Shown piece after piece: positions 26,708-36,128 of a DNA stretch of 43,023 nt. Source of the stretch: Pseudomonadota bacterium. GTDB taxonomy: Bacteria; Pseudomonadota; Gammaproteobacteria; Burkholderiales; Nitrosomonadaceae. Positions within the stretch are counted from its first letter, which is position 1, and each line of letters opens with the position of its first letter. The translations under genes and the position numbers were made by a program. Under the pieces are notes generated by a model that saw nothing but the letters and a program-made list of their open reading frames with translations, made no database searches and was not told the origin of the DNA. Location: positions 1-43,023 of the forward strand of contig JAFEGA010000026.1 in NCBI GenBank assembly GCA_018240285.1, given 5' to 3'.

Positions 26708-28345
26708 ATGACGTCATCACTTACGCTATCACCGGCCTGGCTTGCTCTGCAGGCACATCACACCATCATGGCGCAACAGCATTTGCGCGACTTGTTCCAG
26801 CAAGATCCGCAACGTTTCGAGCAATTCTCACTGACACTGAACGATCTGTTGCTCGATTTTTCCAAACAACCGATCCGGCAAGAAACGGTTGACCTGCTGC
26901 TGGTGCTGGCGCGGCAGCAAAAACTGAACGATTGGATCGAGCGCATGTTCGGCGGAGAAAAAATCAATTCGACCGAACAGCGCGCGGCGTTGCATATCGC
27001 GTTGCGCAGCGATCAGCCTGTATTCGTCGACGGCGCCGACGTGCTGCCGGAAGTCAAACGCGTGCTGAAACAAATGGAGCGTTTCACCATCGCGGTGCAC
27101 AGCGGCGCGCGCAAAGGTTACAGCGGCAAAATGTTCACCGACATCGTCAACATCGGCATCGGCGGTTCGGACCTCGGTCCGGTGATGGTGACCGAAGCGC
27201 TCAAACCATATCGCCTCAACGGCATCAAGCCGCATTTCATTTCCAACATCGACGGTGCGCAATTGGCCGAAACGCTGCGCCATCTCGATCCGGCGACGAC
27301 GTTATTCATCATCGCGTCGAAAACATTCACCACGCAGGAAACGCTCACCAACGCGCATTCCGCGCGCAAATGGTTTCTTGAACACGGCGGCAGCGAAGCC
27401 GATATCGCGCAGCATTTCGTCGCGGTATCGACCAACCGCCCCGCGGTGGAAAAATTCGGCATCGATCCGGCCAACATGTTCGAGTTCTGGGATTGGGTCG
27501 GCGGGCGTTATTCGTTGTGGTCGGCGATCGGCTTGCCGATTGCGCTGGCCGTCGGCATGGACAACTTTTATGCGTTGCTCGACGGTGCGCGCGCCATGGA
27601 TCAGCACTTTGCCACTGCGCCGCTGGAAAAAAACCTGCCGGTGATGCTCGGTCTGATCGGTATCTGGCAGATCAATTTTTTCGCCACATCATCGCATGCG
27701 GTATTGCCGTACGACCAATCGCTGCATCGCTTTCCCGCTTATTTGCAGCAACTGGAAATGGAAAGCAACGGCAAGCGCATCACCCGTGACGGGGAATCGG
27801 TCGATTACGCCACTGGCGCGGTAGTTTGGGGCGAACCCGGCACCAATGGCCAGCATGCGTTTTATCAGCTGTTGCACCAAGGCACGCAAACCGTTTCGGC
27901 TGATTTCCTCGCGCCCTGCCAAAGCCATTATCCAGTGGGCGAGCATCACCGCATGCTGCTGGCGAATTTCTTCGCCCAGACGGAAGCATTGATGACCGGC
28001 AAAAACGCGCAAGAAGTGCGCGTCGAACTGGAAGCACAAGGTCTGGATGCAACTGCCATAGAGCAACTGCTGCCGCATAAGATTTTTCCCGGCAACCGTC
28101 CGACCACGTCGATTCTGTTCAAAAAGCTCGATCCGCAAACGCTCGGCGCATTGATTGCCCTTTACGAGCACAAAGTGTTCGTGCAAAGCGTCATCTGGAA
28201 TATCAATCCGTTCGATCAATGGGGCGTGGAGCTAGGCAAGCAACTGGCGGGGAAAATCCTGACCGAGCTGCAACCGGACGGCGCCGTCACTTCGCACGAC
28301 GCCTCCACCAACGGTCTGATCAATTACTTCAAAGCAAACCGCTAA
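26708..28345 (+). CDS. pgi: Glucose-6-phosphate isomerase
   Basis: A 545-residue PGI interconverting glucose-6-phosphate and fructose-6-phosphate. [13 protein letters not shown] (~150-162) is the phosphate-binding block of the first SIS domain. [20 protein letters not shown] and [18 protein letters not shown] are the two PROSITE-like signatures, the latter with the catalytic His. QLEMESNGK precedes it. The length matches the E. coli-type enzyme. It links gluconeogenic fructose-6-P to glycogen synthesis and the glucokinase product back to central metabolism. It lies 9 bp before glgA, so the two are surely co-transcribed. Confidence 0.96.
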   Translation: MTSSLTLSPAWLALQAHHTIMAQQHLRDLFQQDPQRFEQFSLTLNDLLLDFSKQPIRQETVDLLLVLARQQKLNDWIERMFGGEKINSTEQRAALHIALRSDQPVFVDGADVLPEVKRVLKQMERFTIAVHSGARKGYSGKMFTDIVNIGIGGSDLGPVMVTEALKPYRLNGIKPHFISNIDGAQLAETLRHLDPATTLFIIASKTFTTQETLTNAHSARKWFLEHGGSEADIAQHFVAVSTNRPAVEKFGIDPANMFEFWDWVGGRYSLWSAIGLPIALAVGMDNFYALLDGARAMDQHFATAPLEKNLPVMLGLIGIWQINFFATSSHAVLPYDQSLHRFPAYLQQLEMESNGKRITRDGESVDYATGAVVWGEPGTNGQHAFYQLLHQGTQTVSADFLAPCQSHYPVGEHHRMLLANFFAQTEALMTGKNAQEVRVELEAQGLDATAIEQLLPHKIFPGNRPTTSILFKKLDPQTLGALIALYEHKVFVQSVIWNINPFDQWGVELGKQLAGKILTELQPDGAVTSHDASTNGLINYFKANR

Positions 28346-28354
28346 ACCATCCGC

Positions 28355-29833
28355 ATGCCGTCCTCGCAAGAACTGCGCGTTCTGTTCGTCACTTCCGAAG
28401 TCTATCCGCTGTGCAAAACCGGCGGCCTGGGCGACGTCAGCGCGGCATTACCGCTGGCGCTACGCGCGCTGCATAACGATGTGCGGCTGCTGCTACCGGG
28501 TTATCCGCAAGTGCTCGCCGGGGTTAAATACAAATCCAAAGTCGCCGAGTTCTCCGCATTGCCGCAATTTCCGCCCACCACGCTACTGTCGGCGCGGCTC
28601 TCATTGAGCAAAACCGAACATCTGCCGGTCTTCGTCGTCGACTGTCCGGGATTGTACGATCGCGCGGGCGGGCCTTACATGGATGAATTCGGGCGTGATT
28701 GGCCGGACAATGCGTTGCGCTTCGGCTTGCTGTCGAAAATCGGCGCCATTCTGGCGAGCGACGCCAGTCCGATCGCCTGGCGTCCGCATATTGCGCACTG
28801 CAACGACTGGCAAAGCGGCCTCACTCCTGCTTACCTGCACTTCCATTCCGGCAAAAAAGCCGCCACGCTGATGACCATCCATAACCTCGCCTTCCAAGGC
28901 GTTTTCCCGCCGGGCAGCGTGGTTCAGCTTGGATTGCCGCCGCACAGTTTCGATATCAACGGCCTGGAATACTACGGCAACCTATCGTTTCTTAAGGCCG
29001 GGCTCTATTACGCCAACCAAATCACAACGGTCAGCCCCAACTACGCGCAGGAAATTCAATCCGAACCGTTGGGATTCGGCTTGCAAGGATTGCTGGCGGC
29101 ACGCCGCCGCCACCTCACCGGCATCATCAACGGTATCGACCTCACCGCATGGGATCCCGCCACCGATCCGCATCTGGCGCAAAACTACAGCAGCAAAAAG
29201 CTCGCGGACAAAGCCGTTAACAAAAGCGCACTGCAACAACACATGGAACTGACGGTAGACGCCGATATCCCGCTGTTCGGCGTGGTCAGCCGCTTGAGTC
29301 ATCAAAAAGGCATCGACGTGCTGATTCAGATAGCGCCGCAACTGCTGAAAATGCCCGCGCAACTGGTGGTGCTCGGCAGCGACCAAGCGCAACTGGAGCA
29401 CCAGCTCGCGATGCTGGCGCAGGCGCATCCCGGTGTCATCGCGGTACGTATCGGTTTTAATGAAGCCCTATCGCATCTGGTCGAAGCCGGCGCGGATTGT
29501 TTCCTGATGCCGTCGCGCTTCGAGCCGTGCGGTTTGAATCAAATGTACAGCCAGCGCTACGGCACACCGCCCATCGTGCACGCCACCGGCGGCCTAGTCG
29601 ATACCGTGGTCAATTGCACACCGCAAACCCTGACCGATGGCAGTGCGAGCGGCTTCGTGTTCGACACGATGAGCGCAGAACACTTGCTCGCCGCGATCAA
29701 ACGCGCAATAGCGGCTTATCACGACAAAAAAATCTGGCAGCGCTTGCAGAAAAACGGCATGGCGAAGGATTTCGGCTGGCACGCCAGTGCAATTGCTTAT
29801 CAGCGCATTTACCGCGCGCTGCTGGATGGATGA
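28355..29833 (+). CDS. glgA: Glycogen synthase (ADP-glucose type)
   Basis: A 492-residue GT5 glycogen synthase transferring glucose from ADP-glucose to the non-reducing end of alpha-1,4-glucan. KTGGLGD (residues 21-27, K21) is the ADP-glucose site, and SRFEPCGLNQMYSQRYGTPP is the C-terminal E-x7-E motif with the cysteine usual for GlgA. TIHNLAFQG and VSRLSHQKGIDVLI mark the two Rossmann domains. It is the last gene of the glgC - GH57 - GH57 - pgi - glgA run. No terminator hairpin with a T-run follows directly; a MITE begins 193 bp downstream. Confidence 0.95.
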   Translation: MPSSQELRVLFVTSEVYPLCKTGGLGDVSAALPLALRALHNDVRLLLPGYPQVLAGVKYKSKVAEFSALPQFPPTTLLSARLSLSKTEHLPVFVVDCPGLYDRAGGPYMDEFGRDWPDNALRFGLLSKIGAILASDASPIAWRPHIAHCNDWQSGLTPAYLHFHSGKKAATLMTIHNLAFQGVFPPGSVVQLGLPPHSFDINGLEYYGNLSFLKAGLYYANQITTVSPNYAQEIQSEPLGFGLQGLLAARRRHLTGIINGIDLTAWDPATDPHLAQNYSSKKLADKAVNKSALQQHMELTVDADIPLFGVVSRLSHQKGIDVLIQIAPQLLKMPAQLVVLGSDQAQLEHQLAMLAQAHPGVIAVRIGFNEALSHLVEAGADCFLMPSRFEPCGLNQMYSQRYGTPPIVHATGGLVDTVVNCTPQTLTDGSASGFVFDTMSAEHLLAAIKRAIAAYHDKKIWQRLQKNGMAKDFGWHASAIAYQRIYRALLDG

Positions 29834-30026
29834 CAGACGACTTCATATTGTTCTCAGTCGCTGGTATTCGCTCTTATCAGACTGCCGAGAAAGATTCTTT
29901 CGAAATCTTATGCAAAGCAAAAACAGAAGAAAAATCATAGCTTATGCTTAACAAATGCGCATTCTTCACCTGTTTCTAACATCGCTGCGGCAACACAGAT
30001 AGTTTTTTAATTACCTGTTAACCTAA

Positions 30027-30272
30027 GGAATCGCTGAACAAATCCCGGAAATTGAGACAATGGCACTTCCTGACAATTGCTCAATACGCCATGTTTGAGT
30101 AACCACTGCCAACAAAGCGGACATCAACGTTCTACCCAAAACATGTATTCCGGGTATCAAGCGGCATCCGGCGACAAAATACCGCTGAAAAATGAATTGC
30201 CGGGAATCTGTATTCAAAAAAACTGACAGCAGTACTGAAAAATCTGAAAGCATCTAATTGTTCAGCGATTCC
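30027..30272. mobile_element. MITE, 246 bp, perfect inverted ends and CTAA target duplication
   Basis: GGAATCGCTGAACAA at 30027-30041 recurs perfectly inverted at 30258-30272. Both flanks are CTAA (30023-30026 and 30273-30276), a 4-bp target duplication of IS5 type (YTAR). There is no transposase; the only open frame inside lacks transposase features. The ends are shared with the shorter element at 6056-6195 (GGAA-x-CGCTGAA-x-AA), so both are probably mobilised by one IS5-family transposase elsewhere in the genome. Confidence 0.85.
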
Positions 30273-30365
30273 CTAAAATACCTCATCAAAAAATAGCACT
30301 CACTCGATAGGAAAAATCTTAGTCAGAAAAAGGACAGGACGATGACAATCCTGTTTCACATGAGA

Positions 30366-30566
30366 ATCTCCCGGACAACTAGCCGAAAGCAGCAGCCGGG
30401 AGATGCACTACGAGAAGAGATGGGTTACGAGAAGAAGTGAAACACAGAAAAGAAACATAGAACCCAATTCAAAACGCCCCCGATCTCGCGGATCGTTGTG
30501 ACACTCCGGTAACCGAAGCGCTTGGGTCAAGCGGTTTATCTACGTTAACTCGAGGGGAGCGTAGAT
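30366..30566. other. Hairpin-rich intergenic stretch downstream of the secreted-protein gene
   Basis: No gene is visible between the MITE and the 532-residue protein gene. Several inverted repeats lie here: ATCTCCCGG/CCGGGAGAT (30366-30374 with 30396-30404), CGATC/GATCG (near 30481-30495), CGCTTG/CAAGCG (30519-30524 with 30528-30533) and ATCTACG/CGTAGAT (30538-30544 with 30560-30566). The last lies about 20 bp past the minus-strand stop and could protect that mRNA's 3' end. None has a T-run expected of an intrinsic terminator. Confidence 0.4.
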
Positions 30567-30587
30567 GACTACTGCAATCGGTATGAT

Positions 30588-32186
30588 TTAAAACCGGAAC
30601 GTCCATTCCTTGGTCCAGTCATGTCCCGCATCCTTGAATGCACCGGCATAATCGACCACATCAAAGAAGGCGTCGCCTACTGCCGCACCGCCCAATGTCA
30701 GCGGCGAACCGGTTTTGGGTAAATAACCGTCCAACAGAGGATCTTCTGCTTTATTTTCTGGTTGCGACAAGAACCAATCCGACACGGCGAATGTATGGCC
30801 GTCACCATCCTTAAAATTGCTGGCGCATTGAACAAACGAGTTCCGCATCGTCAATTCGCCCGTCAGGCTGCCCGGAGAACCGGCGTTGGCGTAGGTCGAT
30901 GCGCTATCGATCCGCACGCAAACCGGCGATCCGGTTACCACCGAATTCCAGATATTGCCGGCTGTTCCGCGGCGTAACAGAATACCTTCCGTAGCACCGG
31001 TATCATTGCGGCCGATAATGGTGAAATTGGATAAAATCGGATGCGCGCGCGGCAAGCTGTCGTGATTTTTCTCGTTGTTGTCAGCTTCGATACCACGGTC
31101 ACCGACACCTGGCGATTGTTTAACCAGCACAAACTGTGTGCGCCCCTTAAAACCACTGGTCCAATCGAAAGCGTCGTCACGATTTTCAGTCAGCACCAAA
31201 TGCTTCATGTTAACCGTACCGCCGAACATTTCCACGCCATCGTCCAAACCGGCATGAACTTGCACGTAATCAATCTTCGTGCCTGAACCGACGCCCATCA
31301 GCGTCAAGCCATTCAGTTCTTCATCCGGGCGTACGGCAAATCCGGCGAAAAGAATTTGCGTATACTTAACGACACCGCTGTTATCCGTTGGATTGTTACC
31401 GCCAAAAAATTCCGAGGTAATCGCTTCAAATGGCGCTTCACACAATGCCACACCGGCATTACAACCGTTGATCGGCGCATTACCGGCAATCAGCAAACCG
31501 CCCCACTCACCGGGTGACTGCTGCAACGGACCGGACATCACGACCGGATTATCCGGCGTTCCTTCCGCCATGATCTTGGAACCGCGCCTTACAAACAGAT
31601 AATCCGCTCCCGATTCGCCGAAGATTTTGGTGCCGGGATTAATAGTAAGGGTTGCGCTTTGCGTGTTATCGCCACCGACATAAACACCACCCGATAAAAT
31701 CCAGTTGATATTTTTCGTCAATGTGACATTGGTTTTAATTTCACCGCTTAAGACGCAGGAACCAGCCGTAGGCCCCGCCGCCGCGAAACTTGGACAACCC
31801 TGGAATGCGTTATTGACCAGTTGATCCATGGTAAAACGCAATGGATTGGACCCAGGCACCAATTTTAACTTGACGTAAAAATCATCCGCCCCAACGGTAA
31901 CCGAAGCGATATGCACCGCGCTGGTGTCGGAATCAAACACATTACGCTGCCCGGTTGTGGCCGCAATAGGATTCGCCGCGATCAATTGCAGATCGCTCCC
32001 GCTCAACTGCAATTGCGCGCTGTAAAAGGAAGAAGTGCTGCCGCTCAGTACTTCCACGACGGGCAGATTGACGATACCGCTTGCCGGATCGAAAGTTGCG
32101 GTTGCTGCGTGCCCGTTCAGCGCCGTACTACTCAGTAGCGCAATAGACGCCGCGATTAATTTTTTTATAGGATCTGATTTGAACAT
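30588..32186 (-). CDS. Secreted repeat-rich protein, probable beta-helix
   Basis: A 532-residue exported protein of unknown function. The signal peptide is residues ~1-27 (KKLIAASIALLSSTALNGHA). The mature part has many short beta repeats (ILSGGVYVGGD, TLTINPGTKIFGESGADYLFVRRGSKIMAEGTP, NPVVMSGPLQ, IDYVQVHAGLDDGVEMFGG), the pattern of a right-handed parallel beta-helix. Similar proteins are found beside TonB-dependent receptors and may bind or present substrate at the surface. GAGGT lies ~9 nt upstream of the ATG. A Pho-box-like promoter precedes it (32223-32256). It lies after the receptor gene on the same strand but on its own promoter. Confidence 0.75.
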   Translation of the reverse strand: MFKSDPIKKLIAASIALLSSTALNGHAATATFDPASGIVNLPVVEVLSGSTSSFYSAQLQLSGSDLQLIAANPIAATTGQRNVFDSDTSAVHIASVTVGADDFYVKLKLVPGSNPLRFTMDQLVNNAFQGCPSFAAAGPTAGSCVLSGEIKTNVTLTKNINWILSGGVYVGGDNTQSATLTINPGTKIFGESGADYLFVRRGSKIMAEGTPDNPVVMSGPLQQSPGEWGGLLIAGNAPINGCNAGVALCEAPFEAITSEFFGGNNPTDNSGVVKYTQILFAGFAVRPDEELNGLTLMGVGSGTKIDYVQVHAGLDDGVEMFGGTVNMKHLVLTENRDDAFDWTSGFKGRTQFVLVKQSPGVGDRGIEADNNEKNHDSLPRAHPILSNFTIIGRNDTGATEGILLRRGTAGNIWNSVVTGSPVCVRIDSASTYANAGSPGSLTGELTMRNSFVQCASNFKDGDGHTFAVSDWFLSQPENKAEDPLLDGYLPKTGSPLTLGGAAVGDAFFDVVDYAGAFKDAGHDWTKEWTFRF

Positions 32187-32222
32187 TATTTACTTACCTC
32201 AACGTTTTATTTAGGGTAAGTA

Positions 32223-32256
32223 AATCTATCAAGCCAACATGACAGAGGTATTACGT
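32223..32256 (-). promoter_or_regulatory. Pho-box-like promoter of the secreted-protein gene
   Basis: On the minus strand ACGTAATACCTCTGTCAT (32256-32239) is a 7-4-7 repeat with one perfect CTGTCAT half and a 4/7 half. Exactly 10 nt later comes TAGATT (32228-32223), a -10-like hexamer. PhoB promoters have this layout, with the Pho box replacing the -35. The start codon is ~36 nt further on with an RBS between. Confidence 0.5.
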
Positions 32257-32340
32257 TAACATGAAAATATATATTGCCACTCAGCAGACTTGCGGAAGAA
32301 AACCATTTGTTTGAGAAACATAGGAATCATTAGCGGATGA

Positions 32341-32628
32341 TTAAAACCGGGTCCAATGATCCGCAACGATTTGCCCGTTTTCAATAATGAAACGGTAGTT
32401 ATAGTCATCGATGCGGTAAGTCCAGACTTCCCGCTTGATATAGACAATTCCGCCGAAAGCCCGGGTTTGCACAACGCCCAGATCGGTCCGGATATGCGGC
32501 TCACCCATATTGATCAGCAACTTGTCCGCCAAATCGCCTTTGGAAATGATATTGCCGTTGGGTGCGCGAAAACCGCTCAGTAACACAACCAATGCAACTG
32601 CAACACACAAAAGGAAGAATTTTTTCAT
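32341..32628 (-). CDS. DUF2845-type small exported protein
   Basis: A 95-residue protein with a signal peptide (MKKFFLLCVAVALVVLLSGFRA). The mature part has the NIISKGDLADKLLINMGEPHIR pattern and then VWTYRIDDYNYRFIIENGQIV, typical of DUF2845 proteins: a G-x-S-x-x-D-V/K-L-x-x-xGxP start with a Y-rich second half, a short SmpA/OmlA-like fold. GAGGA lies 10 nt before the ATG. It stands between the TonB-dependent receptor and the secreted beta-helix gene on the same strand, 146 bp from the receptor. Its role there is unknown. Confidence 0.65.
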   Translation of the reverse strand: MKKFFLLCVAVALVVLLSGFRAPNGNIISKGDLADKLLINMGEPHIRTDLGVVQTRAFGGIVYIKREVWTYRIDDYNYRFIIENGQIVADHWTRF

Positions 32629-32715
32629 GATGGAATCCTCGTCAAAAGTGGTTTATCCGCGCGGAGAATTTCCCGCTACCGGATACCACTCTAACCCGAG
32701 GAAAATTAATGCAGA

Positions 32716-32764
32716 CTGAACCGGTGCGAGCGTTTTATCCGCCGCACAAGAGATGCCGGTTCAG
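32716..32764. other. 9-bp perfect inverted repeat after the receptor gene
   Basis: CTGAACCGG (32716-32724) and CCGGTTCAG (32756-32764) flank a 31-nt loop, 11 bp beyond the receptor stop on the minus strand. It may be a transcript-end or processing hairpin. No T-run follows on the minus strand, so I do not call it an intrinsic terminator. Confidence 0.4.
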
Positions 32765-32774
32765 AAAAACTTGA

Positions 32775-35700
32775 TCAATACGCCAAACGCACACTGAGGT
32801 TAAAAAAACGCCCGCGGCGGAACGCTCGGGTCACTTCATCGCCTTGCGTAATGCGGACTTCGGAATCGAGTAAATTTTGCATTGAGGCTTGCATCGACAA
32901 CCCTTTATACAAATTCTGGCTAAATACGAAATCCAGTTGATGCACGGGTTGCTCATATTTGTCCGGCGCACCCAGCACCCCAGCGGCCATAATGCGCTGG
33001 CTGGAGACGTTGTACAGCAAAGTGGCTTGCGTTTTCCATCGTGGATTGTCGTAGCCGATCTGGAAATTGACGATTTGCGCGGAATGCCCTTGCAGCGGCC
33101 GGTCGTTGGTCGTCTGCGCTTTCAGATTATCGGCATTCAATTGCACATTCGATGCCGACCAGGTGTAATTGCCGCCGACATAAAAGTTCTGCAACACCGG
33201 ATGCACGAAATCCAATTTCTTCAACAGCTCCAACTCAAATCCATAGATATTGGCTTTATCGGTATTTTGATAAGTATTGAGTCCGGCGGTGCCCGGCACA
33301 GCAACCAATTCAATCGGCTTAGTTAAATCTTTCCAGAAAAAACCGGCAAAGATATTTTCCGTTGGCGACAGATAATATTCCCAGCGCAAATCCCAATTGG
33401 TAATCGCCGTTTGTTTCAGATTGGGATTACCGACAGTCTCCTGGTTGGTATTGATATCGGTAAAAGGCGCCGACGATAATTCCCTGAAATCCGGGCGCGA
33501 CAGCGTTTGACTGAAACCGGCGCGCAGCTGCTGCTTATCGGTCAGAAACAGCGTAGCCACCACGGATGGCAGCATGTCGACACGATTCAGCCTGGCCGTT
33601 GTGGGTGTATTTGTCAGCGTAAAAGTATCGACTTTTTGATCATTGTCTTCCCAACGCAATCCGCCGGTGATGTTGAGCCGGTCGTACATCAACCAATCCA
33701 TTTTTCCATAGTAGGAAAACAGATCCTGGGAAGCGGTATATTTATCGCTGGGGCGCGTTACTTCGCGCAGCTGAAATCCGTTGGTGCCGATATATTGCGG
33801 CCGCAATATACTTTCCAGCGACGATTGCGCGAAGACCGCCGGATTAAAGCCATCCGGGCCGACCGGAAAATAGTTAAAGCGCTGGATACTGGAATCCCGG
33901 CTTTTACTTTGCGCAATGAAGCCGCTACCCAGCGTGATCTTATGATTGAACGACGGTTGCACCGGCAATTTTCCGTCCACCCGCCAGCTCTGATCCTTAT
34001 CCACCAGATCCGCATACATGACCTGATTGTTATCCGCGCGCTGGGCAAAAAAGAAATTGCCCTGCTTATCGGCGTCAAAACGGTAATCGCGCGTTTTGGG
34101 CTCCTCCCGGTTGGCGGTGGCGTTGGTATACAGCCAGTTGATCGACAAGTCCCTCAGCCAGTCGAATTGATGCTCACCACCCACTTGCGTCATCAACAAT
34201 TGATTGGTAAAAAACTTCAGCCGCGTTCTACGGATATCGTTGGTTTCCGCATCGGTAAATCCTTGGGAAATTCGGGCTTCATCGATTGCCTGGCGCAGAA
34301 ACATCGTGCGGGCGAATAGCTTATGATGGTCTTTGTACTGTAATTCGGTTCCCGCATAGCCGGTCAGCTGCACTTCGCTCAAGGAGCGCTGCATATAAAA
34401 ATCCTGAATTTTTCTGAGACTACCGTCCTTTGTATCGGCGGCGACAAATTCGCGATTGATTTCATTTTGCTTTCTGAATTCGCGCTTCCAACCGGCCGCG
34501 CCGATATAACCCAAGCGGAAATCACCGAATGTGAAACTATCCCCGATCGATGCCTGAATACCGGTATCGGGTGCGCGTTTTTTTCTGTCGACATCCCACA
34601 CGCCAGATAAATCCTCGCCGAATTTTTCAATCTGCCCCGGTGTAAATCCATTCGGATTAAAAATAGACGCCGGTTTTATCGTTCCGCCGTCCTTGGTCGC
34701 CGCAGCAATCGAATCCGGCAAAGCACGCGCGCCATCGTCATAACTGGTGAAGTCGGCCCCGCCGCCTTTATACGTCAAGCCATCTTGAAACGTCGTGTTG
34801 TCGTTGAAACCGGTTTGCAGATTCAAATTAAAGAAAAACGCATCGGGAATTCCGCGCGTGCGCATCTCCAGCGTACCACCAGCGAATTCCGCAGGACGAT
34901 CGGGTGAATAGGTTTTCTGCACCATGACACTTTCCAGAATATTGGTCGGAAACAAATCCAGCGGCACCACGCGCCGGGTCGCATCCGGACTGGGAATGGC
35001 CGCGCCATTGACCAATGTCGAAGAAAAACGCTCGCCCAATCCGCGGATGAAGATGAACTGACCACCCACCAGCGTTAATCCGGAAGCGCGCCGCAAAGCG
35101 CTGGCGGCATCGCTATCGCCCGCGCGGCTAAATTGTTCGGCGCCCAAGACCGTGGCAACCGATGTGGCCGATTTTTGTTCCTCGATCACCGACGCCACGG
35201 TACCCGCCAGATGAGGTTCCAGCACCACATATTCGGCCAGTTCGACGCCTGCGGGCGTCAATTTGAAACTGACCGGCATATCCTGGTCCTTGGCAACTTT
35301 CACGTCATCCAGCGTCTGACTGCTGTATGCGTTGTGCAACAGCGAAACACTGTAACTGCCAGCGGGAACCGTGGCGCTGATCCGGCCCTGCTCATCGGTG
35401 CGAAATCTTTCTTTCAGTCCGCTCAAAAATACTTGCACGTCTTTAACCGGTTTCTGTGTTTCCGCCGATAGCACTTGCACCGTAATCGTGCCCTCGCCCT
35501 GATCGCGTTTCGGTTCACCGGCAACAGCGCCCGCCATCGTGCCCGCCACCGAACTTTCAATATTCAGCAGCGGTTTCTTTTTACCGGGATAAAACGTAAC
35601 CAGAATTTGCACATTTTCCGCGGCACGCAACGGCAGATCGAAGGTAAATTCCTGGTCTTTCGTGGTAAGGGTAAATTGATAAACACCGGGCGGCAGTTTT

Positions 35701-35975
35701 CCAGCCAAGCTGCCGTTGGCACTGGTTCTCAGCGGCGCATCACTGCCCGGACGCCAGGTATAAGTCGCCGGTGTCGCTTCGAAAATCAGAATTGCACTGG
35801 ATTTGTCGTACGATTCGCTGCTGATCGACAATTCGGCATCCGCAACCGGCAAACCGTTTTGAAACAAATGAATCGAGAATTCGGCTTTCTCCTCGCTTCC
35901 CCAAGCAATAGCGCTCGTCAAAACAGTCACGAGCAAGCAGCAAATCCGGATAATTTTTTTTAGTTTTGTATTCAT
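32775..35975 (-). CDS. TonB-dependent receptor with carboxypeptidase-type regulatory domain
   Basis: A 1066-residue outer-membrane receptor. A signal peptide (residues ~1-25, ICCLLVTVLTSAIAWG) is followed by two beta-sandwich, CarboxypepD_reg-like segments; the second, ~155-235 (VQVLSAETQKPVKDVQVFLSGLKERFRTDEQGRISATVPAG), is clear. A plug domain follows (~260-400, with FIFIRGLGERFSSTLVNGAAIPSP and ESVMVQKTYSPDRPAEFAGGTL), then a 22-strand-type barrel with the end FRRGRFFNLSVRLAY. It belongs to the large receptors common in Xanthomonadales- and Alteromonas-type carbohydrate or nutrient uptake. It is 153 bp downstream of the TPR gene of the TonB operon, on the same strand. The substrate is unknown; the Pho-box context suggests a phosphorus source (inference). 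Confidence 0.88.
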   Translation of the reverse strand: MNTKLKKIIRICCLLVTVLTSAIAWGSEEKAEFSIHLFQNGLPVADAELSISSESYDKSSAILIFEATPATYTWRPGSDAPLRTSANGSLAGKLPPGVYQFTLTTKDQEFTFDLPLRAAENVQILVTFYPGKKKPLLNIESSVAGTMAGAVAGEPKRDQGEGTITVQVLSAETQKPVKDVQVFLSGLKERFRTDEQGRISATVPAGSYSVSLLHNAYSSQTLDDVKVAKDQDMPVSFKLTPAGVELAEYVVLEPHLAGTVASVIEEQKSATSVATVLGAEQFSRAGDSDAASALRRASGLTLVGGQFIFIRGLGERFSSTLVNGAAIPSPDATRRVVPLDLFPTNILESVMVQKTYSPDRPAEFAGGTLEMRTRGIPDAFFFNLNLQTGFNDNTTFQDGLTYKGGGADFTSYDDGARALPDSIAAATKDGGTIKPASIFNPNGFTPGQIEKFGEDLSGVWDVDRKKRAPDTGIQASIGDSFTFGDFRLGYIGAAGWKREFRKQNEINREFVAADTKDGSLRKIQDFYMQRSLSEVQLTGYAGTELQYKDHHKLFARTMFLRQAIDEARISQGFTDAETNDIRRTRLKFFTNQLLMTQVGGEHQFDWLRDLSINWLYTNATANREEPKTRDYRFDADKQGNFFFAQRADNNQVMYADLVDKDQSWRVDGKLPVQPSFNHKITLGSGFIAQSKSRDSSIQRFNYFPVGPDGFNPAVFAQSSLESILRPQYIGTNGFQLREVTRPSDKYTASQDLFSYYGKMDWLMYDRLNITGGLRWEDNDQKVDTFTLTNTPTTARLNRVDMLPSVVATLFLTDKQQLRAGFSQTLSRPDFRELSSAPFTDINTNQETVGNPNLKQTAITNWDLRWEYYLSPTENIFAGFFWKDLTKPIELVAVPGTAGLNTYQNTDKANIYGFELELLKKLDFVHPVLQNFYVGGNYTWSASNVQLNADNLKAQTTNDRPLQGHSAQIVNFQIGYDNPRWKTQATLLYNVSSQRIMAAGVLGAPDKYEQPVHQLDFVFSQNLYKGLSMQASMQNLLDSEVRITQGDEVTRAFRRGRFFNLSVRLAY

Positions 35976-36090
35976 TTGGCGTAACAGACCCCTACTCCAC
36001 GGGCAAACTGGTTGCGCGTGCAGATAATTCTTCGTTAATCAAAAAGGAAAATGTCTCGGGTAGGTGGTGTTAAGGCGGCAGAGACAAGAT

Positions 36091-36118
36091 GGCGGCGGGG
36101 AAAGGCTCCGGCGCCGCC
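36091..36118. other. GC-rich inverted repeat in TPR-receptor gap
   Basis: GGCGGCG (36091-36097) pairs with CGCCGCC (36112-36118), loop 14 nt, just after the TPR gene stop on the minus strand. Being inside a probable operon, it may be a partial terminator or an RNase-processing site that sets different levels of the energising and receptor genes. Confidence 0.4.
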
Positions 36119-36128
36119 AGAAATTGCA

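Noticed and set aside
30023..30253. 76-residue minus-strand open frame within the 246-bp MITE
   Set aside because: It runs across the terminal repeat, has no RBS and no transposase motif, so it is taken as chance.
32716..32764. Intrinsic terminator after the receptor gene
   Set aside because: The stem is perfect but the loop is 31 nt and no T-run follows on the minus strand, so it is listed only as an inverted repeat.
33507..34319. 270-codon plus-strand frame opposite the TonB-dependent receptor
   Set aside because: Antisense shadow with no domain, RBS or neighbours.
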